NCBI RefSeq assembly: GCF_030462475.1
Contig: NZ_JASMRZ010000022.1
Span: 1-64,000 of the forward strand
Length of the DNA stretch: 64,000 nt
Source of the DNA: Variovorax sp. CAN15
Lineage (GTDB): Bacteria > Pseudomonadota > Gammaproteobacteria > Burkholderiales > Burkholderiaceae_C
Direction of reading: 5' to 3'
Notes under the pieces: generated by a model
Database searches by the model: none
The model's input: the letters and a program-made list of their open reading frames with translations, nothing else
What the model was told of the DNA's origin: nothing
Shown here: piece by piece, positions 20,992 through 30,712 of the stretch
Layout of the letters: each line of letters begins with the position of its first letter
Position numbering within the stretch: position 1 is the first letter of the stretch
Position numbers and translations under genes: made by a program

Positions 20992-22305
20992 TCAGCCGGG
21001 CGGCCTGACCGAAGGCGCCGCCACCACCAGCCGGTCGCGCTGCGCCAGCGACGGGAACAGCTTGAACCAGGTCAGCGCGACCAGCATCGTGCCCACGCCG
21101 CCCACCACCACCGAGCCGACCGGCCCCAGCAGCGCCGCCGTGGCGCCCGACTCGAACTCGCCGAGCTGGTTGCTCGCGCCGATGAAGATCGAGTTGACCG
21201 CGCTCACCCGCCCGCGCATGGCGTCGGGCGTTTCGAGCTGCACCAGCGTCTGGCGGATCACCACGTTGACCATGTCTGCGCCGCCCGAGACCGCGAGCGC
21301 GATCAGCGAGACGACGAAGCTCTTCGATATGCCGAACACCACCATGCACAGCCCGAAAAGCCCGATGGCCAGCAGCAGCGTGCGGCCCACGTGGCGCTCC
21401 ACCGGCCGCCGCGTGAGCGCGATGGACATCACCAGCGCGCCCACCGCCGGTGCGCTGCGCAGCAGGCCCAGGCCCCAGGGGCCGGTGTGCAGGATGTCCT
21501 TGGCATAGATCGGCAGCAGCGCCACCGCGCCGCCCAGCAGCACCGCGAACAGGTCGAGCGAGACGGCGCCGAGCACCGGCTTGCGCTTCCAGATGAAATC
21601 GACGCCCGCGAACACCGTGGACAGTGTCACCGGCTCGCGCGCGGCCGGCTTGTAGGCATAGCGAAGCCGCAGCACCAGGGCGCAGGCCAGCGCGAAGAAA
21701 GCCACGCTGGCGCCGTAGACCACCGCCATGCCCGCCACGAACAGCAGCCCGCCAAGGGCCGGTCCGCCGATGATCGCGCCCTGCATGCCCGCCGAACTGA
21801 AGGCCATCGCGCGCGACAGCATGGTGGGCGGCACCAGCAGCGGCGTCAGCGCCTGCTGCGCCGGCATCTGGAAGGCCCGCACCGCGCCCAGCACCAGGGA
21901 CAGGCCCAGCAGCAGGCCGCGCGTGTCGTGCTTTTCGACCACCGCCAGCAGCAGTACCAGCGCCACCAGCCCCTGCACCGCGAAGCAGGCCGCCACGATG
22001 CGCCCGCGATGGTGGCGGTCGACCACGTGGCCGGCCAGCAGCGCCAGCAGCAGCGCGGGCACGAACTGGTAGAGGCCGACCAGGCCCAGGTCCCAGGCGC
22101 TGCCGGTGAGCTCGTACATGTGCCAGCCGATGGCCACCAGCAGCATCTGCGAGGCGGCCGTACCGAAGAGGCGCGCCGTCCACATCTGCATGAAGGGGCG
22201 CTCGCGCGTCAGGTCGGAAAAACTGGGAGGAGAAAGCGCCGCGGCCGGCGAAGCAGCCTGGGCGTCGGGGGAAGAGGAAGCGGAGGCTGGGGCGGGGCCG
22301 GACAT
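20992..22305 (-). CDS. MFS transporter
   Basis: 12-TM-like hydrophobic pattern; FMQMWTARLFGTAASQMLLVAIGWHMYELTGSAWDLGLVGL. Confidence 0.85.
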   Translation of the reverse strand: MSGPAPASASSSPDAQAASPAAALSPPSFSDLTRERPFMQMWTARLFGTAASQMLLVAIGWHMYELTGSAWDLGLVGLYQFVPALLLALLAGHVVDRHHRGRIVAACFAVQGLVALVLLLAVVEKHDTRGLLLGLSLVLGAVRAFQMPAQQALTPLLVPPTMLSRAMAFSSAGMQGAIIGGPALGGLLFVAGMAVVYGASVAFFALACALVLRLRYAYKPAAREPVTLSTVFAGVDFIWKRKPVLGAVSLDLFAVLLGGAVALLPIYAKDILHTGPWGLGLLRSAPAVGALVMSIALTRRPVERHVGRTLLLAIGLFGLCMVVFGISKSFVVSLIALAVSGGADMVNVVIRQTLVQLETPDAMRGRVSAVNSIFIGASNQLGEFESGATAALLGPVGSVVVGGVGTMLVALTWFKLFPSLAQRDRLVVAAPSVRPPG

Positions 22306-22391
22306 TCGTCCGAGGATAGCCGAGGCCGGATGAGCGGGGCGTGAGGGCCGCCAACGGGCTGCCGAGGCCCTGTCTACACTCGACGGCACCC

Positions 22392-23048
22392 ATGACCGCC
22401 CCGCCGCCGCTGCAACCCGTTCACGAAGACCCGTACCTGCTGGTGCTCGACAAGCCCGCCGGACTGCTCTGCGTACCGGGCCGCGGCGAGGACAAGCAGG
22501 ACTGCCTGAGCGCGCGCGCCATGCGTCAGTGGCCCGACGCGCTGATCGTGCACCGGCTCGACATGGCCACCAGCGGACTGGTGGTGATGGCGCGGGGCAT
22601 CGAGATGCAGCGCGCGCTGAGCGCGGCCTTTGCCGACCGCGCGGTGCACAAGCGCTACGAAGCCATCGTCGATGGCGCGATGCCGCTGCGGGAGGATTGG
22701 TCGCTGATCGACGCGCCCCTGATCGCCGACTGGCCGCGCCGCCCGCTGCAGAAGATCGATCCGCAGGGCAAGCCCAGCCTCACCCGGTGGAAAGCCGTCT
22801 CGGTGCTGGCCGGAGAGCCCGCCTCCACGCACGTGCTGCTGGAGCCCCTGACGGGCCGCTCGCATCAGCTGCGGGTGCACCTGATGTCGATCGGCCATCC
22901 GATATTGGGCGATGCGCTGTACGGCGATGCCGCGCTGCAGGCACGTGCGCCGCGCCTGATGCTGCATGCCAGCGAGCTGGGGTTCGCGCATCCGGGGACG
23001 GGAAAAGAGCTTCGCTTCGAGCGGCCTTCCGGCTTCGCCGCCGCCTGA
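22392..23048 (+). CDS. RluA-family pseudouridine synthase
   Basis: HRLDMATSGLVVMARG catalytic motif; GRSHQLRVHLMSIGHPILGDALYG. Confidence 0.92.
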   Translation: MTAPPPLQPVHEDPYLLVLDKPAGLLCVPGRGEDKQDCLSARAMRQWPDALIVHRLDMATSGLVVMARGIEMQRALSAAFADRAVHKRYEAIVDGAMPLREDWSLIDAPLIADWPRRPLQKIDPQGKPSLTRWKAVSVLAGEPASTHVLLEPLTGRSHQLRVHLMSIGHPILGDALYGDAALQARAPRLMLHASELGFAHPGTGKELRFERPSGFAAA

Positions 23049-23124
23049 CTTCCCGACCGCCCTTTCGATCGATGCTCGATCGCGCTACGGACGCCGCGAT
23101 TTGCGTTGTTGCCGCCGCTGCCGC

Positions 23125-23565
23125 TCAGCCGCCCTTGACGACCAGCACGGGCATGTTCGCGTCCTGCAGCACGCGCTGCGTCACGCTGCCCAGCAGCAGT
23201 TTTTCGATGCCGCTGCGGCCGTGCGAACCCATGACGATCAGGTCGGCCGCGATGGCGATGGCCGTGTCGACGATGCCCTCGTGCACCACGTGGCCGTCGA
23301 TCACGCGCTGGTCGCTGTGCAGGCCTTCCGCAGCGAGCGCCGCCACGCCGCGCGCCAGTGCGGCATTGGCACTGGCGGTGGCCGCCGCGAGGTATTCGTT
23401 CTGGCCGAGCGCGTAGTCCGCGCCCACGCCGATGAAGGGATAGTTGTCGATCACGTGAATCAGCGTGATGCGGCTACCGAAGGCCAGCGCGAGGCCGCTG
23501 GCCTTGCTGACGGCGAGCATGGAAGTTTCGGAGCCGTCGATCGGAACCAGGATGTGATTGAACAT
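23125..23565 (-). CDS. Universal stress protein (UspA family)
   Basis: MFNHILVPIDGSETS ... VMGSHGRSGIEKLLLGSVTQRVL. Confidence 0.92.
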   Translation of the reverse strand: MFNHILVPIDGSETSMLAVSKASGLALAFGSRITLIHVIDNYPFIGVGADYALGQNEYLAAATASANAALARGVAALAAEGLHSDQRVIDGHVVHEGIVDTAIAIAADLIVMGSHGRSGIEKLLLGSVTQRVLQDANMPVLVVKGG

Positions 23566-23678
23566 GGCGGGACCTCGCTTTCGTTCGCAGACAGACTCGA
23601 TCCATATCGGACCGGGGCCCCGAATTTAACCGCTGTTGCGCGCCGCGGGCTGTAGGACTGCCCCGCCGACGCGCCGGT

Positions 23679-24434
23679 TCAGGCTCCCTGGAAACCCTCG
23701 GCCCGGCAGGTGATCACCAGCGTGTCGCGCCAGCCTTCGCCACCCTCTTCGAGCGGCTGGATCGGCGTCGACTCGTGGATCACGCGCGCGTCGTCGAGCA
23801 GCAGCAGCGTCCACGGCTCGGTCATCGTGAAGCGCTCGCCGCGCCTGCCGTCGGCCTCGAACACGCGCGTCTCACCGCCCTTGATGCCGTGCCGCCCCAC
23901 GAGCGCCACCGCCACCAGATCCACACCATCCCGGTGCGCGCCCTCGGGCGTTGGCCGGCCGATTCCGCCGGCGGTGTCGATGCGGAACTGATGCGCCTCC
24001 ACGTACCAGCGCTGCTGCGCGCCGCGCATCTCGCTGCTGGCCTTGCCGAGCTGCCGCAGCAGCCGATGCCACACCGGCTGCGCAATGGTGGCGTCGAGCA
24101 TCGGCGCGAACCAGCGCTGCATGCCGCCGTGCAGCGCGTTGTATTCCACCGGCTGCCAGTGCGCGCGATGCGGCACCTGCGCGAGCGTGGCCTGCTCGTC
24201 GCCCTCGACCGTGAAACAGGCATGGCGGCGGGTGCGGTAGCGCCCGCCGTCCTTCAGGTAGTCGTCGGGAGGAAGATCGTTCCAGTCGGCATGCAACGCC
24301 TCCAGTTGCGAGATCGGAGCGCCCAGCCATTCGCTGACGCCCTGGGGGCTCAGCACCGCATATCCCTGCTCGCGCAGCGCGGCGGGCAGTTCGGCCGGCG
24401 AAATGAACGGGGGAGCGAATGCAGCCGTGGTCAC
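23679..24434 (-). CDS. 2OG-Fe dioxygenase family protein
   Basis: PEGAHRDGVDLVAVALVGRHGIKGGETRVF (HxD) and VIHESTPI. Confidence 0.8.
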   Translation of the reverse strand: MTTAAFAPPFISPAELPAALREQGYAVLSPQGVSEWLGAPISQLEALHADWNDLPPDDYLKDGGRYRTRRHACFTVEGDEQATLAQVPHRAHWQPVEYNALHGGMQRWFAPMLDATIAQPVWHRLLRQLGKASSEMRGAQQRWYVEAHQFRIDTAGGIGRPTPEGAHRDGVDLVAVALVGRHGIKGGETRVFEADGRRGERFTMTEPWTLLLLDDARVIHESTPIQPLEEGGEGWRDTLVITCRAEGFQGA

Positions 24435-24715
24435 TGCGCGCTGACCTTCACGTCCTTCCAGAACGCGACGCGGTCGCGGATCTCTTCGGCTTCGGGCTTC
24501 GGATCGGCGTAATACCAGGCGGCGTCGGTGTTGAGTTCGCCGTTGACCAGGAGCGAGTAGTAGCTCGCGGTGCCCTTCCAGGGGCAGGTGGTCTTGTGAT
24601 TGCTGAAGGTGACGAAGTCTCGGTTGAGCGAACCCATCGGGAAGTAGTGGTTGCCTTCGACGAGGACCGTGTCGTCGCTTTCGGCGATGGTTACGCCGTT
24701 CCAGGTTGCTTTCAT
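24431..24715 (-). CDS. DUF427 domain-containing protein
   Basis: MKATWNGVTIAESDDTVLVEGNHYFP...TTCPWKGTASYYSLLVNG. Confidence 0.88.
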   Translation of the reverse strand: MKATWNGVTIAESDDTVLVEGNHYFPMGSLNRDFVTFSNHKTTCPWKGTASYYSLLVNGELNTDAAWYYADPKPEAEEIRDRVAFWKDVKVSAQ

Positions 24716-25062
24716 GGTATTCGGGGCTCCAGGGGCGGCTGGGTGCCGCTTTAGGGGGTTATTGTGCCGCTGCCGCGGGATCGGCTTTTGGGCGCCTGTT
24801 ATCTACCCTGGTCGAGGGTTTGCTTTTCGAAGCCAGGGTCCTGCCGTGTCCCGCGAGGCAAGAACCCCTCGGCCACTCGCCAGCAAGGCAGAACCGGCGG
24901 AATTCTGGAGCACGGCCCGCTGTGCATCCCGCTGGAATCCGCGCAACGTCAACGTGAATCACAGCGTGGGAATGGTCTTGGAGAACCCGCCGGTATCACA
25001 TGGACATACAGGGCTGCATGCGGCCGGTGATATGGGCCGGCGTTCCTGGACGACCGGGGCCG

Positions 25063-26328
25063 TCAGGCAGGCACGAGCGCCGTGCGCCGCACGCGGCGCA
25101 CATTGAACGCACTGGCGATGAGCACGCCCTGCACCAGCGCCAGGCCCACGATCACGCTGGTGTATTGGCCGTGGTCCATCAGCCGGCCGAACACCAGCGG
25201 CGCCACGGCCTGTCCGATGTCGAGGCCGGCGTAGACCACGCCGTAGACGCGCCCGGTGGCATTGGGCGGCGTCGACTTCTTCACCAGCAGGTCGCGTGAC
25301 GGCCCGGCCACGCCGGAGACGAACCCCATCGCCCCGAAGAGCGCCGGCACGACGATCGGCGGAAAGTCGGCAAAGGCCAGCAGCAGGGCCAATGCGGCCG
25401 CCAGGCCGAAGCCCACACCCACGATGCGCTCGCAGCGCGACGGATCGGAAGCAAGGAAACCGCCCACCACCATGCCCGCCGCGCTCGCCACCATGTAGAC
25501 CGTGAGGCACACGGCCACCAGCGCCACCGGCACCGCGTGCAGGTGCCCTGCGGCCACGGGCGCGAAGGTCTGCACCACGCTGATGACGGCGGCATAGAAG
25601 AAGAAGAAACCGAAGCACATCCACACGGCCGGAATGCGCAGGAAGTCGAACTCGCCGCCGGAGTGCGAGGCCTCGCCCTGCCCGGTGGCCTTGTGCACGG
25701 CCGCCGCGTCGAGCGACAGCGCGCTGCGGTAGATCCACAGCACCAGCAGCACCACGAGGGCCACGACCCCGGCCGACGCCAGCGCCACGCGCCACGAGAA
25801 GGCAATGGCGATAGGCACCACGAAGGCCGGTGCCAGCGCCCAGCCCAGGCTGCCGGTGATGCCGTGCACGCTGTAGGCGTGGCCCAGGCGCGTCGGCGCG
25901 ACCTTGCGGTTGAAGAGCGTGTAGTCCACCGGGTGGAACACGCCGTTGCCGATGCCGCCTACCACCGCGCACAGCAGCAGCATCCAGTAGCTCTGCGCCA
26001 GCGCATAGCCGAAAGCCGCCAGCCCCAGCGCCCCGAGTCCCACGAACAGCACCGGCCGGGGGCCGAGCTTGTCGACGATGAAGCCGGAGGCCGCCTGCAC
26101 GATGCACGAGACCACGAAGAACACCGTGAGCACCGCGCCCAGCTCGACATAGCTCACGTTGAACGCGTCCTTCAGCCACGGAAACAGCGGCGCCAGGATG
26201 AGCTGGCTGAAGTGGCTGACCGCGTGGGCCAGGCCGACCAGCCCGATCAGCTTGGCGTCGGTGCGCAGGGTGTTGGAGGAAGGAGGGGAAGCGGAAGAAG
26301 TGGCGCTCGTGGGCGAATTGGACGACAT
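25063..26328 (-). CDS. MFS transporter
   Basis: 421 aa; LVGLAHAVSHFSQLILAPLFPWLKDAFNVSYVELGAVLTVFFVVS. Confidence 0.88.
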   Translation of the reverse strand: MSSNSPTSATSSASPPSSNTLRTDAKLIGLVGLAHAVSHFSQLILAPLFPWLKDAFNVSYVELGAVLTVFFVVSCIVQAASGFIVDKLGPRPVLFVGLGALGLAAFGYALAQSYWMLLLCAVVGGIGNGVFHPVDYTLFNRKVAPTRLGHAYSVHGITGSLGWALAPAFVVPIAIAFSWRVALASAGVVALVVLLVLWIYRSALSLDAAAVHKATGQGEASHSGGEFDFLRIPAVWMCFGFFFFYAAVISVVQTFAPVAAGHLHAVPVALVAVCLTVYMVASAAGMVVGGFLASDPSRCERIVGVGFGLAAALALLLAFADFPPIVVPALFGAMGFVSGVAGPSRDLLVKKSTPPNATGRVYGVVYAGLDIGQAVAPLVFGRLMDHGQYTSVIVGLALVQGVLIASAFNVRRVRRTALVPA

Positions 26329-26397
26329 GGATTGCTACAAAAAAACGGGGCAGGCACCGATGCTATGCCTCGGGGACGCGGCAGAATGGCGATACAG

Positions 26398-26412
26398 CGA
26401 CAACATTTGTCG
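26398..26412. promoter_or_regulatory. Candidate operator palindrome between divergent MFS and AraC genes
   Basis: Perfect CGACAA-CAT-TTGTCG, 6 bp before the AraC-family start. Confidence 0.5.
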
Positions 26413-26417
26413 AAACC

Positions 26418-27296
26418 ATGCCAAGCGCCGCCTCACCCACTTCCAGGAGCGCCGCGTCCGCCGCCAGGCTGCGCGGGCCTACCCCGATCAATAGCGTTGC
26501 CTCCCTCACGCCGCACCTCTACGCGCCCGACGCGGTGCGGCCGCTGCGCGCCAAGGAGCACTTCCTGAGCGCCGACACGCTCGTCGAACTGCACGAGCAC
26601 CCGTGGCCGCAGCTCACTTTCTCCACCCGGGGCGTGATCCGCCTGAGCACGCAGGACGGCAGCTACATCGTGCCGCCCTCGCGCGCGCTCTGGGTGCCGG
26701 CCAACATGCCGCACAGCATCACGCTGATCGAAGACGCCGAGCTGCGCACCGTCTACCTGCACGCCTGGATCGCGCCCACATGGGAGAAATGCGAGGTGCT
26801 CGAAATCAGCCCCCTGCTGCGCGCGCTGATGCTCGCGCTCGACACCACGCCCGACGGCCTGCCGACGGCCGATGCGCACGCGCCGCAGCGCGAGCGGATG
26901 ATCGCGCCGCTGCTGGTCGACGAGCTGGAGCGCGCCACGCAGATCCGCATCGACGTGCCGCTGCCCACCGACAAGCGCCTGCGCCAGCTCTGCGAGACGC
27001 TGCTGCGCAACCCGGCCGACCGCGCCACGCTGGCCGAGCGCGCCGCAGCCATCGGCGCCAGCGAGCGCACGGTGGCACGCCTTTTCCGCGACCAGCTCGG
27101 CATGAGCTGGCAGCAGTGGCGCCAGCAGGCCGTGATGGCGCATGCGCTGCCGCTCTTGGCGCGCGGCATGGCGGTGAGCCAGGTGGCGGCCGCCAGCGGC
27201 TACGCCACCGACAGCGCCTTCTGCGCGATGTTCAAGGCCGCCACCGGCCGCTCGCCCACCTCGTTCCAGCACCGCAAGCGGCCCGCGCCCGCCTGA
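26418..27296 (+). CDS. AraC family transcriptional regulator with cupin sensor domain
   Basis: STRGVIRLSTQDGSYIVPPSRALWVPANMPHSI; C-terminal double HTH ending ATGRSPTSFQHRK. Confidence 0.88.
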   Translation: MPSAASPTSRSAASAARLRGPTPINSVASLTPHLYAPDAVRPLRAKEHFLSADTLVELHEHPWPQLTFSTRGVIRLSTQDGSYIVPPSRALWVPANMPHSITLIEDAELRTVYLHAWIAPTWEKCEVLEISPLLRALMLALDTTPDGLPTADAHAPQRERMIAPLLVDELERATQIRIDVPLPTDKRLRQLCETLLRNPADRATLAERAAAIGASERTVARLFRDQLGMSWQQWRQQAVMAHALPLLARGMAVSQVAAASGYATDSAFCAMFKAATGRSPTSFQHRKRPAPA

Positions 27297-27361
27297 TGCG
27301 CGAGAGCCGGGTGGGGGGCTTCACGGCGCTCTGGCAAGATCGGCGCCCGACAAGCAACACC

Positions 27362-28096
27362 ATGCACTCACCGATCTCCCTGAACATGGCGCCCGGCGCC
27401 CGGCCACCCAGGTGGACCGCCGACATCTGGCTGCGCGTGCGCCGGCACTTCCTGCTGAAGGCGGTCGGCACCACGGTCTTCACATGGCTGTTCTTCATTG
27501 GCTACTTCCACCTGCTGCGCAACCCGTCCTTTCCGGTCGAGGTAATGCCGCTGACGCCGCTGGACCGCCTGCTGCCCTTCCAGCCCTACCTGCTGGGGCC
27601 GTACCTCTCGCTGTGGGTGTACGTGGGCATCGCGCCGGGGCTGCAGCTCACCTTCCGCGAGCTGGTGGTCTACGGGCTGTGGATCGGCGGGCTGTGCATC
27701 ACCGGCCTGGGCATCTTCTACTTCTGGCCGACCCAGATCCCCCCCCTGGCCATCGACGTATCCGGCTACCCAGGCTTCGCGATGCTGCAGGGCGTGGACG
27801 CGGCGGGCAACGCCTGCCCCTCGATGCATGTGGCGGTGGCGATCTTCACGGCCATCCGCATCGAGGACGTGCTGCGCGAAACGCGCACGCCCGCCGGGTG
27901 GCGGGCACTCAACTGGGCCTGGTTCGCCGCCATTGCCTATTCGACACTGGCGGTCAAGCAGCATGTGGCGCTGGACGTGGCAGCCGGGGCGCTGCTGGGC
28001 ATGGCTTTCGCCCTGCCTTCGATGCGCTGGCGGCCCGGCGCCCGCCAGCGAGAGGATGCCCCTCGGGTGGGAGCGGATATCATCCGTAAACATTGA
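27362..28096 (+). CDS. PAP2-superfamily phosphatase/phosphotransferase-like membrane protein
   Basis: CPSMHVAVAIFTAIR and KQHVALDVAAGALLG motifs, multiple TMs. Confidence 0.82.
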   Translation: MHSPISLNMAPGARPPRWTADIWLRVRRHFLLKAVGTTVFTWLFFIGYFHLLRNPSFPVEVMPLTPLDRLLPFQPYLLGPYLSLWVYVGIAPGLQLTFRELVVYGLWIGGLCITGLGIFYFWPTQIPPLAIDVSGYPGFAMLQGVDAAGNACPSMHVAVAIFTAIRIEDVLRETRTPAGWRALNWAWFAAIAYSTLAVKQHVALDVAAGALLGMAFALPSMRWRPGARQREDAPRVGADIIRKH

Positions 28097-28196
28097 CCAC
28101 ACTCACCATTGGCCGACGAGGAAGGGATCGATTGATTCAAAGGACCGCAGCGGGCGGCGATCGATCGGCGGCACACGAGACGACAGGCATTGCACG

Positions 28197-28448
28197 ATGA
28201 GTTCGCTGAAGGAATTGCAGGACCTGATCCACGAGAAGTACGGCATCGAACCGTCGAAGCTCGACCCCCACGCGTCGATGCGTGAAACCGGCGGGCTCGA
28301 TTCGCTGGCCCTGGCCGAATTTCTGTTCGCCATCGAAGACCACTTCGGCATCGTCATGCCCGACGAGGACGCGAACATCGACACCCTGGCCGAGCTCTCC
28401 GTGCTGGTCGACAAGGTCAGGGCCGAGAAGGCCGCGTCGGCGTCGTGA
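28197..28448 (+). CDS. Acyl carrier protein
   Basis: 83 aa; 4'-phosphopantetheine site GGLDSLALAEFLFAIEDHFGI. Confidence 0.87.
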   Translation: MSSLKELQDLIHEKYGIEPSKLDPHASMRETGGLDSLALAEFLFAIEDHFGIVMPDEDANIDTLAELSVLVDKVRAEKAASAS

Positions 28449-29653
28449 ACCACGAAGTCGCCGTCACCGGGCTGGGCGTCGTGGCGCCGCACGGCGACGA
28501 GCCCGGCGCGCTGTTCCAGTCCCTGCTGCAGGGCCGGTCGGCCATACAGCCCGTCTTTCCCGAATTGCCCAAGCCGGCAGCGGCCGCCACCGTAGCCTTC
28601 GACGAGACCCGCTGGTTCACCAAGCTGCAGCTCGCCGGTGTCGACCGCGTGAGCCAGCTGGCCGTGGCTGCCGCCGACATGGCGATGCGCAATGCCGGCC
28701 TTTCCACATCGGACGCCGATCCCGAGCGCGTCGGCGTCTTCTCGGGCTGCGGCATGGGCGGTGCGGCGGCGCTCGAAGCGGCCTATCGCGGCAACGGCCG
28801 CGTTTCCCCACTCACCATTCCCGCCTTCATGCCGAACGCACCGGCCGCTCACGTGGCCATGCGCCAGGGCGTGAAGGGCCCGGTGCTCACCTACTCGGTC
28901 GCCTGCGCTTCCTCTTCTGCCGCGATCGCCGAGGCGGCCAAGGCCGTGCAGCGCGGCGAGGTCGACATCGCCATCGCCGGCGGCAGCGAAGCGCTGATCG
29001 TGCCCGGCGTGGTGGTGGCCTGGCAGGCCATGGCAACGCTGGCCGGCTTCCAGCCCGGCGAGGCGGCCGGCGCGGTGCGGCCTTTCGCCACCGACCGCAG
29101 CGGCTTCGCGCTGGGCGAAGGCGCGGCCTTCCTCGTTCTCGAATCCGCCGAACGCGCCCGTGCACGCAGCGCCCGCAGCTACGCCACGCTGGCCGGCTGG
29201 GGGCTGAGCAGCGACGCCACCCACCTCACCAAGCCCGATGCACCGGGGCAGGCCCGCGCGCTGCGCGCCGCACTGCGCGAGGCCGGCCTGCAGCCCCGCG
29301 ACGTGGGCTACTGCAACGCGCACGGCACGGCCACGCGCATCGGCGACGTGGTCGAGCGCAACGCGCTGGCCGAGGTGTGGGGCGATGACCTCGACACGCT
29401 GCGCGTGAGTTCGACCAAGGCGCTGCATGGCCACATGCTGGGCGCGGCCGGCGCCATCGAGGCGCTCATCACCGTGATGGCGCTGCAGCAGCGGCAACTG
29501 CCGCCCAACGCCAACTGCCGCGAGATCGATCCGGAATGCCGGATGAACCTCGTCATGCAGGACGACACCGCGGCGCCCGCGCTCGAAGCCGCCATCAGCA
29601 ACTCCTTCGCCTTCGGCGGCACGAACTCGGTGCTGCTCTTCCGCCGGGCCTAG
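28445..29653 (+). CDS. Beta-ketoacyl-[ACP] synthase family protein (KAS II/FabF-like)
   Basis: SVACASSSAA (Cys), NAHGTATRIGD (His), KALHGHMLGAAGA (His); GTG start with GTGA overlap. Confidence 0.88.
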   Translation: MNHEVAVTGLGVVAPHGDEPGALFQSLLQGRSAIQPVFPELPKPAAAATVAFDETRWFTKLQLAGVDRVSQLAVAAADMAMRNAGLSTSDADPERVGVFSGCGMGGAAALEAAYRGNGRVSPLTIPAFMPNAPAAHVAMRQGVKGPVLTYSVACASSSAAIAEAAKAVQRGEVDIAIAGGSEALIVPGVVVAWQAMATLAGFQPGEAAGAVRPFATDRSGFALGEGAAFLVLESAERARARSARSYATLAGWGLSSDATHLTKPDAPGQARALRAALREAGLQPRDVGYCNAHGTATRIGDVVERNALAEVWGDDLDTLRVSSTKALHGHMLGAAGAIEALITVMALQQRQLPPNANCREIDPECRMNLVMQDDTAAPALEAAISNSFAFGGTNSVLLFRRA

Positions 29654-30567
29654 GCGGCCTTCAGTTCCTGCGGCGCGGCCTGCGCGGCTGCCGCGCGCAG
29701 CCACTCCACGAAGGCGCCGACCAGAGCATCGTCTGTGCGGCTGGGCGCCACGAACACGCTGTAGCCCCGGCTCGACGGTGCCCGGTGCGGGCAGGCCAGC
29801 ACCAGCTCGCCCGAACGCAGCTCGCGCTCGACGAAGTAGTCGGGCACCAGCCCCACGCCCAGATCGGCGCGCACGGCCGCGACCAGCGACGAGAACAGGT
29901 CGAAGCGGTGCCCCGCCACCAGGTTCTCCGGCGCGCGCAGATGCGGGGCCTGGCCGAACCACTCTTCCCACGCGCCCATCCGCGTGCGCAATTGCAGCAG
30001 CGGCGCCGCGCGGAAGTCGCCGCGCGCCATGGCCGGCCGGCCCTTCGCGCCGGGCGAGCAAACGGCAACGCAGGATTCGCCCATCAGCGGCAGCGCGTTC
30101 GCGCCGGGCCACACGGCGTCGTCGTACTGCACGCCCACATCGAACGGCTGGTCTTCCATGTAGAGATGCGTAGGAAACACCTGCAGATGCAGGCTGCAGC
30201 CCGGGTTCAGCCCGATGAACTCCGGCAGGCGCGGCGTGAGCCAGCCCTCGGCCAGCACCGGCACCGCGCCGACCAGCAGGCGCAGGCCGTCGGTGCGCTG
30301 CGCCATGGCTTCCAGCGTGTGGTTCTGCAGGCGCAGCAAGTCGCCTGAAATCTGGCCGTGGTAGCGCTGGCCTGCCTCGGTGAGCCCGGTGCCGCGCGCG
30401 GTGCGCTGCACCAGCCGCACGCCGATCTGCGTCTCCAGCTGGCGCAACTGCTGGCTCACCGCGCTGTGCGTGAGGCACAGCTCCTCCGCGGCCTTGCCGA
30501 CGCCGTGATGGCGGGCCACCGCGTCGAAGATCAGCAGCGCGCGGGTGCTCGGAATATGGCGGCGCAT
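29650..30567 (-). CDS. LysR family transcriptional regulator
   Basis: MRRHIPSTRALLIFDAVARHHGVGKAAEELCLTHSAVSQQLRQLE. Confidence 0.9.
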   Translation of the reverse strand: MRRHIPSTRALLIFDAVARHHGVGKAAEELCLTHSAVSQQLRQLETQIGVRLVQRTARGTGLTEAGQRYHGQISGDLLRLQNHTLEAMAQRTDGLRLLVGAVPVLAEGWLTPRLPEFIGLNPGCSLHLQVFPTHLYMEDQPFDVGVQYDDAVWPGANALPLMGESCVAVCSPGAKGRPAMARGDFRAAPLLQLRTRMGAWEEWFGQAPHLRAPENLVAGHRFDLFSSLVAAVRADLGVGLVPDYFVERELRSGELVLACPHRAPSSRGYSVFVAPSRTDDALVGAFVEWLRAAAAQAAPQELKAA

Positions 30568-30712
30568 GAGGGCTTCGTTAGAAAAACTGACAACGCGGAA
30601 GATTAAACCAGAGCGCGCTCCTAACACAGCCATAAGAATCACTGACGACGGCGTCGCACCGGCGCCGCTCGCCCCGACCTGGTCAGCCTCAACTACAAGG
30701 ACATCCCGCACC

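Noticed and set aside
28103-30478. 791-aa minus-strand ORF
   Set aside because: Antisense to the ACP and KAS genes and out of frame with the LysR gene; composition is a GC artefact
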